From Beaufortia kweichowensis (lineage: Eukaryota; Chordata; Actinopteri; Cypriniformes; Gastromyzontidae), in NCBI GenBank assembly GCA_019155185.1, contig CM032802.1, positions 8,780,501 to 8,844,500 on the forward strand: a DNA stretch of 64,000 nucleotides. Direction: 5' to 3'. The notes under the pieces are model-generated. The model made no database searches. It worked only from the letters and a program-made list of their open reading frames with translations, and was not told the DNA's origin. Positions 37,396 to 49,600 of the stretch are shown here, one piece after another. The first letter of the stretch is position 1. Every line of letters starts with the position of its first letter. Position numbers and translations under genes: made by a program.

Positions 37396-38780
37396 CTGAA
37401 AATAAAACAATAACTGTTAGACATGAAGGTAAACCCAAAAAGCAAAAACCAATGACATTTAAAGTTATCAATGTGCTACCAAGTTTGAGTTTAGCACCCA
37501 GATCTGCTTATTAAAATTGATACACAGCATATAGTTGGACCTGCACCGTTTTGAGCGCCATAAAATGATACAATTTTTTATGTATAAAACTATTTGTTTG
37601 TGTTTAGATTAAGTCATAAACAGTTCAGCTGTGGTGTGATGAGGGTGAATAAATTATGAGAGAAAACATATATATATTTGAGTGAATTATTGCTTTAACC
37701 AAATGTTGTAGGTGTTACTTGTTGGAGGAAACTGCTCTAATTTACTGTGATGGTTTTAACAAAAGCAAGCAAAAACACTGATAATATCTAATTCTTAAAA
37801 TTTTTCACCACAGTGTAAAAGGAGGAAGGAGGAAGGCAAAAAATGCAAAAAAAAGTTAGCGTCAGCCAAAAGCAGAGGAAATCCAGTTTAGCAGTGTGAT
37901 TACACTCACCGGCAGCAGTTGTGAGTTGTTTAGTTGCCTATAAGAACATGCTGAAAAGGCTTAGATCATGACACAAACATGGGAATCATATATAATACTG
38001 TATGTATCACATATGATACATAATTATACTCTACATCACTTGATGTTTGGTGAAGACAAAGCAAGAAGAAATATAATTGTAATAGGAAACAAGCATGCAT
38101 ATACAGATAAAGATAAATGCTTAGTATTCAGAAAAATGTGCTGGCTTTGTTTACAGGTTTCAGACCACTGTTGTCTTGGTGGTATAACTGTAACATTTCT
38201 CAAAAAGAAAAAAAACTGTGAACTAGTGCTAGTTACTGTGCTAACAAGTCTATTTACTAACTACAGTAAACGCAAAACGTAACTAATTAATTGATTACTA
38301 CAAATAACAAAAACACCAAAAATGCGTTTCCACCACATTGCCATGTTTTCATAAAGTGAAAGTTGTAAAACACAATCTTTACCACTTTACCATTAAAAAC
38401 GACAGGACACAACTTACAGACACAGGGCATAACTCAGGGGAGGTGTGTTGCTTTTCTTGTGTTGATGTCATTTGTGGCAGCACGAACATTTAGCATTTAG
38501 ATCTTATGTCACACCACGTCTATCGCAAACTCTCTTTAAATCTTTTGCTTTAACCATCAACATCGCAACGTCGCAAAACACTTAAAATTTCATTTTAGGA
38601 GTAAATTGTTGCTCAAATGCTGCTACAAAAGTTGCAATGCTGCTACAATAAAACCGTAGCCTCCATATTATCCAGCACTGTCATTTAAAACTCAACGACA
38701 ACCACTATCACCACTGCTATTAATTCATTCGTTTTACAGTTACAAATATAAACTTTTCGTCTGAAAATAAAGGCTCTTAC
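37396..38780 (-). other. mctp2 5' UTR intron
   Basis: AT-rich intron between the leader exon and exon 1, bounded by GTAAGA and TTTTCAG on the minus strand. Nothing else recognised. Confidence 0.55.
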
Positions 38781-38880
38781 CTTCTTTCCAAACCAATACC
38801 AGGACGTGTTTTCATCTGAAAGACATGTCACCTGTGCAGCTTCTGTGGAGATCTTTCTGCTTTGACCGGTTTGTCCTTAC
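38781..38880 (-). other. mctp2: mctp2 5' leader (non-coding) exon, predicted
   Basis: A consensus donor (AAG|GTAAGA) reads on the minus strand at 38781/38780. The matching acceptor is at 37396-37397, 27 nt before the start codon. The right edge of the exon is approximate because the transcription start cannot be read from sequence. The leader contains two small upstream ORFs: ATG at 38826 (4 codons, stop at 38812-38814) and ATG at 38815 (12 codons, ending across the splice junction). Confidence 0.6.
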
Positions 38881-38960
38881 AAGGGCGGGGTAAAAAACTA
38901 ACTATTATCAGTCAAACACTAATAGGAGTTTCGGTTGTTTCACCGTACGGTTTACATATT
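38881..38960 (-). promoter_or_regulatory. Candidate mctp2 promoter with GC box
   Basis: A GC box (GGGCGGGG) lies at 38883-38890, immediately upstream of the predicted leader exon as read on the minus strand. No convincing TATA box is seen. This fits a TATA-less Sp-type promoter, but its position depends on the leader-exon prediction. Confidence 0.4.
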
Positions 38961-41900
38961 TATTTTAGCTATTTTTATTGGTTTAATGATCGAAATAAAC
39001 ACGCCTAAATATAGCAAGACTGGTTTTGGTTACCTGCCATTTAGCAAACTCTAATTTAGTGCTTTGAAATAAATGTTGCTCATTTTCACCTCCGAAGTCT
39101 GTTTTATGATAAAAACCTTAATTAATCGACAAACACAAGAGCACCTCAACAGTGTTATCAGGCCTGTAGCATGCAGCCTCTGTATATATCGAGTACTACT
39201 ACATGCAGAGTTAATGCCACCTGCTGGCAGACTTACATATTACATACAGAGAGTAAACCAGAGGTCTTTCATTATTTTAGGATAAGGACGAAAAGCAGGC
39301 ACTCCTGGATTAGACATCTTGTATAAAATTGAACATTTTAAGACTGTTCTTAATAACATTCTTATAGTGTAGGAATGGGGGTACACATTTGGTTATGATG
39401 CTTTACATTACAAGGATAACAAAATACTCATTCATATGCAAAGTCATACACTATTAACATACTATTTAACTTAATAGATTTTAATTTGGGATTTTTAAAA
39501 TATAATTATTTTATTTTTATATATTTCATTGTGATTCCCTAAACAAAATGTTTGTTTGAACTTTGTTATTTTTGTTTTTATTATTTTCACATCAAACTGT
39601 AATTGAAGGACCCTCTACGGGTCACAAGCCCCCTGGTGTAGACCCTTAAAGCAAACTAGTAAAAGATTATATGTATAAACCTAAAGAGATAATGATATTT
39701 CTGTGATAGATTTAAAAAAAATGTATTAATATATGTTCCTGGAAACATTCTTGGGAGCTTCATCAACCCACTAACCTAGCAGGTCTGGGAAAATAACCCA
39801 CAACTACACCCAGGTGTATAATGTGCATTGGCTGTGTAATTGTCAGTGATGCAGCATAAAGGCACATAGAGTGAGTAACTGAGGGTACAATAAAGTTTTT
39901 AATAAAGCGGACAGATTCTAATGTTTGGGACTTCACATGTGGACAAAGTCTACTCAAATTCAGAGAATTGTTCACTTCAGTTAGCACAGAAGAAGCGAGA
40001 GAACCTATGTTACACAATAAAAGCCAATATCTTTACTTTAGTGAATGCAGAATACAAATTTGTACAACAATCTCTAGCATAATATCTTAGTCATTCAATA
40101 AAAAGTTCACTAGAATATTAATTGTATAATGAAGATAAAACAACACATTCAAGGGAAATATAATGCAGATTAACTTAAAGGTCTCTCTCAGGTTTTACTT
40201 TTTTTGTCCTTTTTTTGTTTTCCTTTTCGAAACATCCTGTTTCATTTATGGCAACAAAGTCCAGCTTGTGCCGCCAAACGATTTGAGCAATCAAACCGCA
40301 AACAGCTTCTTGAAGTGAACTATTAACTACAAACAATTACCAAATACATAATTCTGTTTTAGAAAAGCAATAAAGCAAAGCAGTGTACTCTTGCACAGCA
40401 AAGTGAAGAAAATACGCAACACATAATTGTTGTTTCCTCTTTATCCCTTCCTTTCACATTCAACAGTTTGTGATTTCAGACACAGCTTTCTGCACTATAG
40501 GAAAAGCCTCCTCCCTTTAGATTCTTATGTATTTCTTGTGTGCATTAGTAAGGACCAGTGGACAAAGATACACTTCATCCGACCGCCGATGTGACAATGT
40601 GATGATTTTAAGATGCGATGAGCGATATATATTTGATTCAGAACACCAGCAACTCTTTGGAATAAGGCTCTAATTGTGCATGTAGCGGAGAAACTCTAAA
40701 AATTCCCTGATTCCTAATCAAAGACTAATGTTGAGTGAATGTGTGTGCATTGCAGTTTGACAAACTGCAGGTTTTATATCCGCAGTGCATTCATAGCACT
40801 GGGCTGACATTATTGCTTGTCTACCCTGAAAAGCTTTGATTGTGTTCATCAGACATCATACAACTTTCTAATGGGTTTCCAAGTTATTTAACTCAGCTGA
40901 GACAACATAGCTTGTACATCTGAGATTAATTCTAAAGCTCTACCTAAAGCAGTGACTGCATGGCTCTTGTTTTCATATTTAGTCAGTGTGCCTTTATATG
41001 TAACCTTAATATGCAAGCACTTAGGGACAAAGGGTTAACAGTCATTTTCTCACCTGCTCAATAAAGAGCATATTTTTCACAAACTAGGCAACATTGTGTG
41101 ATAAATGGGCATGTGATAATATAATACGTAAGCTTTTTCTCTTCATTTTCAATGTGAATGCTTTGTGTTCTGTCTATGTGTGGGTCGGGGACTGCATAGA
41201 TTAATATTAGCTTATTGCCAGTTGCTGTGGTGCTCAGGGAGGTATCTAAAAGTGATTGGTGTACACATTGTCCAAATACATAACAAATCTAAAGAGGAAA
41301 GCATCCTTTCATCCAATGGCAAACTTGAACATACAAACTTTTGTGCAATCCTGTGGAGAGATCATGTCCAAGTCTGTTTACAATTTCTAGTATTTCCATT
41401 ATTAGCTGCTGAATCCCCTGTCGCTCGAGGGGCAGTGAGGTGTGATGCAAACCGGAGGCCACTGATACCAGACAATTGTGCTGCACAAACAAACGGCCAT
41501 ACATGAAGAGCCCCGCAATGGAGGGATATGCACATAGAGCGAATCAGCGACAGCAGAGAGAGCTACGGTGCCCCCTTTTGTCCAGCAATACAGAGCATTG
41601 CGACCGATGCCTTTTAAAGTGTCTCCTGTACAAATCTGTTAAAGAGCCAATTCACAAAATAAGTGGGGAGATGTTCTGTACATAGTATGCATGTATGTAT
41701 TGAGGTTACTTATGGTATTTACAATATCTGTATTACAAGATGAGCACATGTGCATTTGAAGAGGGATTCAAATGAAATGAACTTGCTATACAAACTGTGG
41801 GAATGTTTCTGAAGAGAAACATGTCTTTGAGTGGGAATGAATGAATAGTGCATCTAAGCTAAGATGAGATTTAAAGTAGGCAGTGTATTCAGCAGCTGCA

Positions 41901-43342
41901 GGCTAATCCCTCACAAAACAGTTGGAGGAAAAGCAACCATTTTTTCTTAGCATGGCGATTATCGTTTTACAAAAAAAGACGGTCGAGCTTGAATCATACA
42001 GCTCTTTTGTTACAATTTCTTATGGACAGACATTCACCACCATTAAAGGGTAAACGACCCAAAAACAACTTTCTCAACGAAAAACAAAACAAACCAAAAA
42101 CACTTTGATTATTACCAATAATAGTCTGATTTGAAGAAAGTACAGTATAGTTAACAAAATAGTAAATATTAACCAGTGAATACTCTACTTAATAAGGATC
42201 TCGCCTTGTAAACTTGGCAGTAATCCACAAAAATATACTTTTTTTTCTTAAATCTGGTGAAGGTACAATACATACGTACTTACACCGAAAGTGATATATA
42301 TTAAAGTTGCTATATACATAACAAAAGAAAAGGTTTGGCTCAAATCTTTAATTTACAAACAGAACAGCAAGTGTTCATGGCTTTAGATATTGTTTCAAGA
42401 TCTGCTTTGCATGTTTATCGTTTTTCCAACATTTGTAACAATGCACACTATGACAGAACTAATATAAAACAAACATTGAGAGAGAAATGCTGAAAATTTC
42501 CAACCTACAGTACAACAAAATGACAAAGAGGCTTTGGCTTGCGTTACCGTTGAACTGTTAGAGCTGCATGAATGTACAATAACTATTGTTTCTAAATCCA
42601 CTGGGCTAACTTTAACTTTTCATCAACAACACAAAAACGGTTCGTCACTAATAAACTGAAAATTTAGCGACCGATTAAAATGAGCACATTAAAGGTAGAC
42701 ACATTTTCACGTGAGAGAAAAGAGATATTTATCACGTGATTTAATGTCTCGAGTGAGGCGGAACCTGATCTCAATTTTAATAAAAGCCGCGCCTCATCAG
42801 CCGAATCTATTGTCAATTAACTTTAAATAAATTAATAAGTGACATATTTCATTAGGGCTAGTGCAGATACAGATTGTGTAATACATGAGCCCAGCACACA
42901 AAAACCTTCAAACAGGTCGCTGGCCCTAAATTTTCTTTGATTGTTTGAAACTTGTAAATTCAACAGCGATTGTGTCAACAAGTGTCAAACTGCACCGGTG
43001 CAACAAACTGCACAACAACAATCTAAAAACTTTTAATATGTCTTGTTGTCATGGACTCTTGCACAATCTAATTTGCATTAAGTACCTGAAAACACCTGTT
43101 TTGAGTACACCGCTTATTCTGAATGCTTGACTTGAGATTTTATTTCTCTCTCCACTAAGTTGCTTAATTTCGATATGTAAGGACATCTTCAATCACCATC
43201 CACCTACTTACAAAAAAGTGAAATGACGTTAAATAATAACAATAGAATAATAACAATAATGACCCTCCCTGCTGTCTCGCCTCTCTCCCTTCCCCCTGCC
43301 CAGCCCTGCGTGTGACTGACTGGCGGTCAGCTCCACACAGCT
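38900..43342 (-). other. mef2a 3' UTR and mef2a-mctp2 intergenic spacer
   Basis: No coding exon is recognised in either strand. A canonical AATAAA reads on the minus strand at 43139-43144, about 200 nt after the mef2a stop. ATTAAA variants occur near 43031, 42776, 42739 and 42347, and another AATAAA near 39510. A long 3' UTR is possible but its end cannot be set. ORFs such as 41165-41506 do not resemble a known protein. Confidence 0.5.
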
Positions 43343-43688
43343 TTATGTCACCCAGGTGTCCATGCGCATGCGCTTGACCGTGGGGCTCTCCCTTTCTTCG
43401 GCCCCGCCGGCGGGGGGTCGACCCAGGCCGAGCGGGGAGTGAAAATCGGGCCGGTGATCCTCTCGATCGCTGCCGTCGTAGGAGGAGCAGGAAGAGCTGA
43501 GGCTGTCGACGGGTGAGCGGCCCATGTCCAGACGGCCAGAGGGAGGCTGCTGCTGTTGCGGCTGCTGGGGCGGGAAGCCGGACGGGGTGACGCGCTCGCG
43601 TGGAGGTGATATGGGCTCCGATTTAATGTTGATGTTGTGGCTGGTGTTGATGGACAGATTGGAGCCCTGAGGTAGGTGACCGCCACCT
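43343..43688 (-). CDS. mef2a: mef2a last coding exon with stop
   Basis: Encodes GGGHLPQGSNLSINTSHN, then INIKSEPISPPRERVTPSGF, a short Gln/Pro run, GRSPVDSLSSSCSSYDGSDR, and a C-terminus ending KRMRMDTWVT before TAA at 43343-43345. IKSEPISP is the phospho-dependent sumoylation motif that toggles MEF2A between repressor and activator. KRMRMD is part of the bipartite nuclear localisation signal. The polyglutamine stretch is much shorter than in human MEF2A. Confidence 0.97.
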
Positions 43689-46600
43689 CTGAACAAAGAG
43701 AATTACATTTATAAATGATACATTTCTCAATGTTTACATAAAACGTTTATTCATAGGCTGTAAATCAGCGGATACTACAGTATGAGACGCTAATAATAAT
43801 ATTCACCCTCCATCTGTTTATTTAATGGTACTTGGAGCAAAAACTGTGCCTGAATCATTTTTGAGGGTGGTATGTAATTAGAGAGCATGCCCAGCAGAAT
43901 GCGACAAAACCAGGTCAGTGATGTTTTGATGGCAGTACTATTGCGTTTAAATAAAAGCTTTCATTCACATGCTGTAAAAACAAGAATCTTTTTTTAGAAT
44001 CAGTATGTTTGTCTCTACCATGTTATTAGAGTAAAGCTGTACAGTTACATAACATAGGATAAAGGTCTGGATCCATCATACAGAAAACATATCCAGGTCA
44101 CAATTTACCTCAGAATTAAAGATGAATAATTACATTTATGTATTTGGCAGACACTTTTAACCAATTGCAACTTACACTTCATTCAAGGTATACATTTTAT
44201 CAGTATGTGTGTTTCCTGACATGACAATTGCACTGGTAATGCAATAGCTATAGGAATTCTGTAAAGTTTATTTTCTTGTCATAATTATTTTTTAGTAAAG
44301 CACATCTATCACCACTCTCAAAAAAATAAAAAGGTAAAAATGCATTTGACCCCGTGCCTGAGCGCATTAGTGTTTTTTGCATATTGCATGTGCATGTGTG
44401 TGACTGCAAACATCTATGTTACTCACACCAGCGAGCTGAGAGCTGCCTGGCCCAGTTGATGCTGTTGCCATGCCGACATTGAGCCTACAGAGAGCCCTGG
44501 AGAGCCAAAGCCTTGCAGAGATGAGAGCTCAGCACTGCTCAGGGAGTATTCTAACACAACAAATCACAACAACAATCAACCATAGTGTTTATGACTCAAA
44601 CAAACACATTTCTACATCAATGTAGTATATTTGTTTCGAGTTTAAGTGTCTTATGCTTTGAGCTGGATTGTGTGAATAGTCTTTATTATGACATAAACAA
44701 AACGAGTCAATGAATGGCATTTAAAGCAATTAATTACTGCATTCTGTGTTTTTAGACTCACCAGAATTGTAGGCAGTGGGCATGCCTGAGTAGACCAGGC
44801 CTTGTGGTGGCAGACTGGGGGTGGTGACAGAGACCACCGGTGTGGCCAGAGACTGGGTCGAGCTGCTTATCCTCTGGGTGTTCTGTACAGAGAAGCAAAT
44901 ACACAAAGGTAATGAAACAGAAATCCCTCCACAGACATACATACACACTATACTCAACCATGTGAAGTATTTGCATTAAGAGATTGTGTGGTAATATCAT
45001 TGTTTATCAATAGGGGGCGCTGTAGATTCACTGCAGAATGACATTTCCTGTGCTTTGCTGGTTGTGTTTAGCTACACATTTCATTTAAAAACGTGTAGAC
45101 CAGCACACTTCAGCATGCTTACTTAATACAGTTTTGGACATATTGGTATTTTGTCTACATAAGGTTGTGAAGTAACACACTGAGATGGTTTTAATGTGAA
45201 TATTAACAAGTCCACATAAACATACAAACAAGTAAAATCAAACTTTAAAAACAAACTTTCTGATAGGACACTTTGATTGTAGGGTCCCAAAATAGTTTTA
45301 AACTAAATATGATGCACTGAATTACTCGAAGTAAATCTCTCAATGTTCCAACCAGCATGCGGTGCAATTATATAGTCACCTCAAGTAAAACTGGTACGCA
45401 TGCAGTGCGCACACACACAGTCATTTTTTGCATATGAATTTTAAGTTTAAATACAGAGTGAGAGGGACATTGTTTTAGCTTAGGTGTATTATAGAGAGTA
45501 CCACAGGGCAAAACGCAAAAACATGAACACAAAAAAAAATCTAAGAGACATCTAGTTCCATTTAAAGAACTATTCAATAAAAAAAATTATGAATATTTAT
45601 GTTAAAGTCATTCTGAAGTACTAGTTGATCCCTAAAGTTTTAATATTGTCAAATGCAGTCACATGACTTGAAATTCCTTTAGCCTGTAAAAACATTCTCC
45701 CGACTGTAGTTGGCTGCTCTCCTTGACTAATGATATCATTCTGGATTCAACTGTATCTCAATGACATCATCGTATGTCAAGTAATTACTATCTAGGACAA
45801 ATAACAAGAAACATTAGAGGGGATAATACTGTAGGAAACACTCATAAACACTATCAAATGGACAAAACAAAACATTTTTTGGCAAAAATGCTTTATTTGG
45901 ATTTTGTTTCTTAAAATGCTGCTTTGATTGGTTTATGTGTAATGTAACTTTACTCCTATAAACCTATACCAGTGAAGTCTCAGACAAGAATTAAATAATT
46001 CCATTGTGGCTCAATCTCATAAATCACCCACAATACTATTCTTCTATCACAAACACACATACACACTGTGATACCTAAAAACTTCCCTAAAAGGCTCAGC
46101 ACATGCAGTGTGAGTCACACACAACAGCTTCCACACAACGCGCAAGTTCATCCAGTTGGGTTTAGTTGATCTTCAGGCCAAGCAGTGGTGAATTTAGTGC
46201 GGCTCTGCTAGTTGAAGCAGTGCGATTTTCAAACCAAACCGAAAGCGTATCAGTCTCTGCCTTTTCAAGGCATTTAGTAAAACTCACCAACTCCATCTCT
46301 TCCTCCTCTGACTGCTTCCAACAGAAAAGAGCAGATGAGGGTGTCAGTACAAGCCCAGGTGGCACACCTAAGCTCAGTGGGATCAGCCCACCGTTCACAC
46401 CAGGACATGCATTTAAACCAGCTTATTCAAATTAAGAGACTGAAGCGTGAAACGAACGCTGCCTCATGTTACTTACTATGAAACTGGAAATTCAAATTCA
46501 GAGTCAAATTCAAATGAAAAGTCAAATTCAGCGCCACTAAATGCACAGTGTTTTCATTCCTCATGGCCATGTGGTTTGTTTGACTAAAGCAATTAGGTAA

Positions 46601-49600
46601 ATGCAAGACAGGGAAAGTAAAAGAGAGTAATATTGGGTTTTTCTAAATCCATGGACAAAAAAAAAAAATCACTGAGCAGCTTGAACTCGCAGCTAAGATG
46701 TATTTAACCTTTCACCTCACAGACTTATCAGCACATGAGCTTGTGTGTTCAATAACTCCATCAATCATTTAGCTTTCAATGGTACAATCCTCTGCTTGCT
46801 TTCATTGATTATCCGGAGGATAGATGCTTCAAAAGTTACGTTCAGTGCTCAAATCTAATCCCACATAAAACCAGCCGTTCTCTGTATTTTTCTCCCTTTA
46901 AAAACACAGATAGTGCGATCATTCGTATTTTAAGGGTCTTAATTTATCGTGCACATTCTTTTCTTCAGATCCAGCTGACAGCTTGGAGTTGTACAGTATT
47001 GAAGATAGCAAGTTCTCTTGTCAGCGGTGCCGGGCCGGTGCTGTCTTAATACCGGCACTCAATCAATAACAGTGGGGAGACACGACAAGGGCGACAAGAT
47101 ATTATCTGGCTCACACTCTGGGCTTCTGATTAAGCCTTCATCCCAACTCTGTCACACTGCGATGTGATTAATTTAATACCATTATGTTCTAATGACAGCC
47201 TGTCTGCAGGCACATTAACAGGCCCTGCTTTCGTCTGTCTGTCTGACGCAGTTCATTCACGTACGCGCACACACAAAAAGGACACTTGCTGTATACGCAA
47301 ATATACACAAATAATCCTCTGGGCCTCTTACTAGTAATGACTTCAGATACCACTAGCTTGGCATGTGGAACTTGTTTTGATTCATGACTGCACCGCTTCC
47401 GAATGCTCGAATGCTATTCCATACACATACATGCTTACATACGGCATATTTACGCTGAGTTAAGAGAACCCTATGTAACCCAGATGCTATTTACCAAACA
47501 GGACTCAGTACAAGAGTCATGCTTTGGAAACAGAGAGGCTTCTACTGTTGAAATGAACAAATTATTGACCATTTTTAAATATAATAATAATATTCTTTTT
47601 CCGCTTCCCGTTTTATGTTTTAGTGATTTATGAGTCCGACAGCCGGGTGTAGCCTCAGGTGCAGAACGTGGCCTGAGCTCTCTGCACCTTAATTATAATC
47701 ATTTGTGAGACTCTCTAATTTCTATATGAATAATAGAAGGAATGAGGGTACCTGGATCTTGAAGATATTTGGTACCACTGGTCTGCTGATTGTGACACTG
47801 TTTCCACTTTAATTTCATTGTTAGTGATCCCACTTTTTAAGGTTTGATGAATACTTATATTATATAATTATATAAGTTATACACTGTGTAGATTCAGAGC
47901 AACTGAATAATCAACATGATCTAAAGACATTAAGAAAACATGTGCAAGCGTGTAGTAAAGTTTATTCTTTCGTACTCACCAGGGGAGGCATCATGCCTTT
48001 GCTGGATGGAGGAATCACAACTCTCAAGTCTGGCTTGCGGCTGATGATGCCCATGTTTCCCCCCGGTGGTGGTGGTGACTTAGCAGGCATGACTTTACCC
48101 AGTCCGTTCCCGCTGGGTGTACCCAGAAGCCCCGGCGAGCCCCTCGGGTTAACGAAGCCATTTCCTGCTGGGACACACACACAGGCAGAAAGCATCATGG
48201 GATTGCGCTCTAATCGACCAATCCCCAACAGCCATCAGTCGATTTGATGACATGCCATTTCCCAGCTGCAGTCGTGGCATCTCATAGCACGCAACGTTAA
48301 GTGTTCCCAACCCTCTGGGAAAGTTCTAATAAGACCCTGGTAATTATACTGCACATTTACGGAAATAAAACATAAATTTTAAAATTGATGAGCCTTTGGT
48401 TCTGTTGGTGTACAATGGCGTCAAAGCGTCCCAGGATGAGGAAAGCAATTCAGTTTAACAAATGTAGTGTGACTTAAGCTCTTTAAAAAGTGAATGGCTA
48501 AAGTCATTACAACTGAGTGCAGCCATTCACTGCTATCAAAAGCAATTAAACTTCCATTTTGGAAAAGAAACCTAAAAACTTTGGTGGGGTGTCAATGGCA
48601 TGTTTACATCTGGCGCTCTTTGCCATTCCTAGTACTGAATTCACTGTCTGAACTAAAGCAACATTTTGCTCCCGCTGAAGCAAAAGAAAACAGGATTCAT
48701 TAAAAATCAGCATGAAAAATGTTAGCAAGTGCTGCAATGACCCAAAAAGGCACAGCGAGAAGAACACAATGTATTATAACAGACTGAACGTCAGTCTGTG
48801 AAAAATCAACAGCAAATACTGAAAATCTGTGTGAGATGATGTCATCACGTGAGAAAGAACAGACTAATCCATCAAGACTGCACCTGACTGACCTCGCACC
48901 CGTGTACTATATATATTGTGGGTCTCTGGCTTTACGTGAATGTCAGCGCATTACAAAGATGTCTTTCTACCATCTGCTGGCTCACATTGTTAGCAAGTTC
49001 CTTCACACAACCATCTGAAATATTCTCCAACAATCATGGGTCATTTACCCACACAATGTGTAACCTCCAAAGACAAACACAGGAATTACTATTGGCGTTC
49101 AAACCCAAAAGCACAATCACTCCTGAGGTCTCAGTTTTAAATGTTTTCTCTCGTCCGTATGAAAAATCTTGAAAAAATGATAAGCGATCTTAAAGCAAAC
49201 ATGTAAAACGTTACAAGTAAAGGCCGATTTTATTTCTATTTGCGCATATGGGGAAGTGCAATGTCATTTCCGTGTGTTTTCTCTGTAATAGCAGCTTCAT
49301 TAAATGTTAGTCATGGGGCTTTTTGTGCCCCCCCACCCAAGTGTTCATTTCCTGTGGGGGCTCGCTGTGGGACAGCGCGAGAGAGAAGGCCATCATCAGA
49401 CAGACAGAGAGCAGAGCCCTGCACTTACTGTGTCTCGACTTAAACACGCCTCTGCTGAGGAAGGAAAATGTGCGCGCAACGCTTACAGCTTATTCTTATT
49501 CTTGCTTTGGTTATTTTGCTCTTTGACATTTTTATAGCGAGAGATAGTGAGAGAGTGGATAACAAACAATGGGGAGAAGAGGGAGGAGTGGGTTTGGGAA

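Noticed and set aside
38926..38943. Interferon-response-like element (two TTTC cores) upstream of mctp2
   Set aside because: The spacing between the two TTTC cores is five bases rather than the two of a real ISRE.
41165..41506. 113-codon + strand ORF in the mef2a 3' flank
   Set aside because: Composition and translation look random; it lies in the likely 3' UTR of a gene on the other strand.
43348..43686. 112-codon second minus-strand frame over the last mef2a exon
   Set aside because: A frame shadow of the GC-rich mef2a coding exon.
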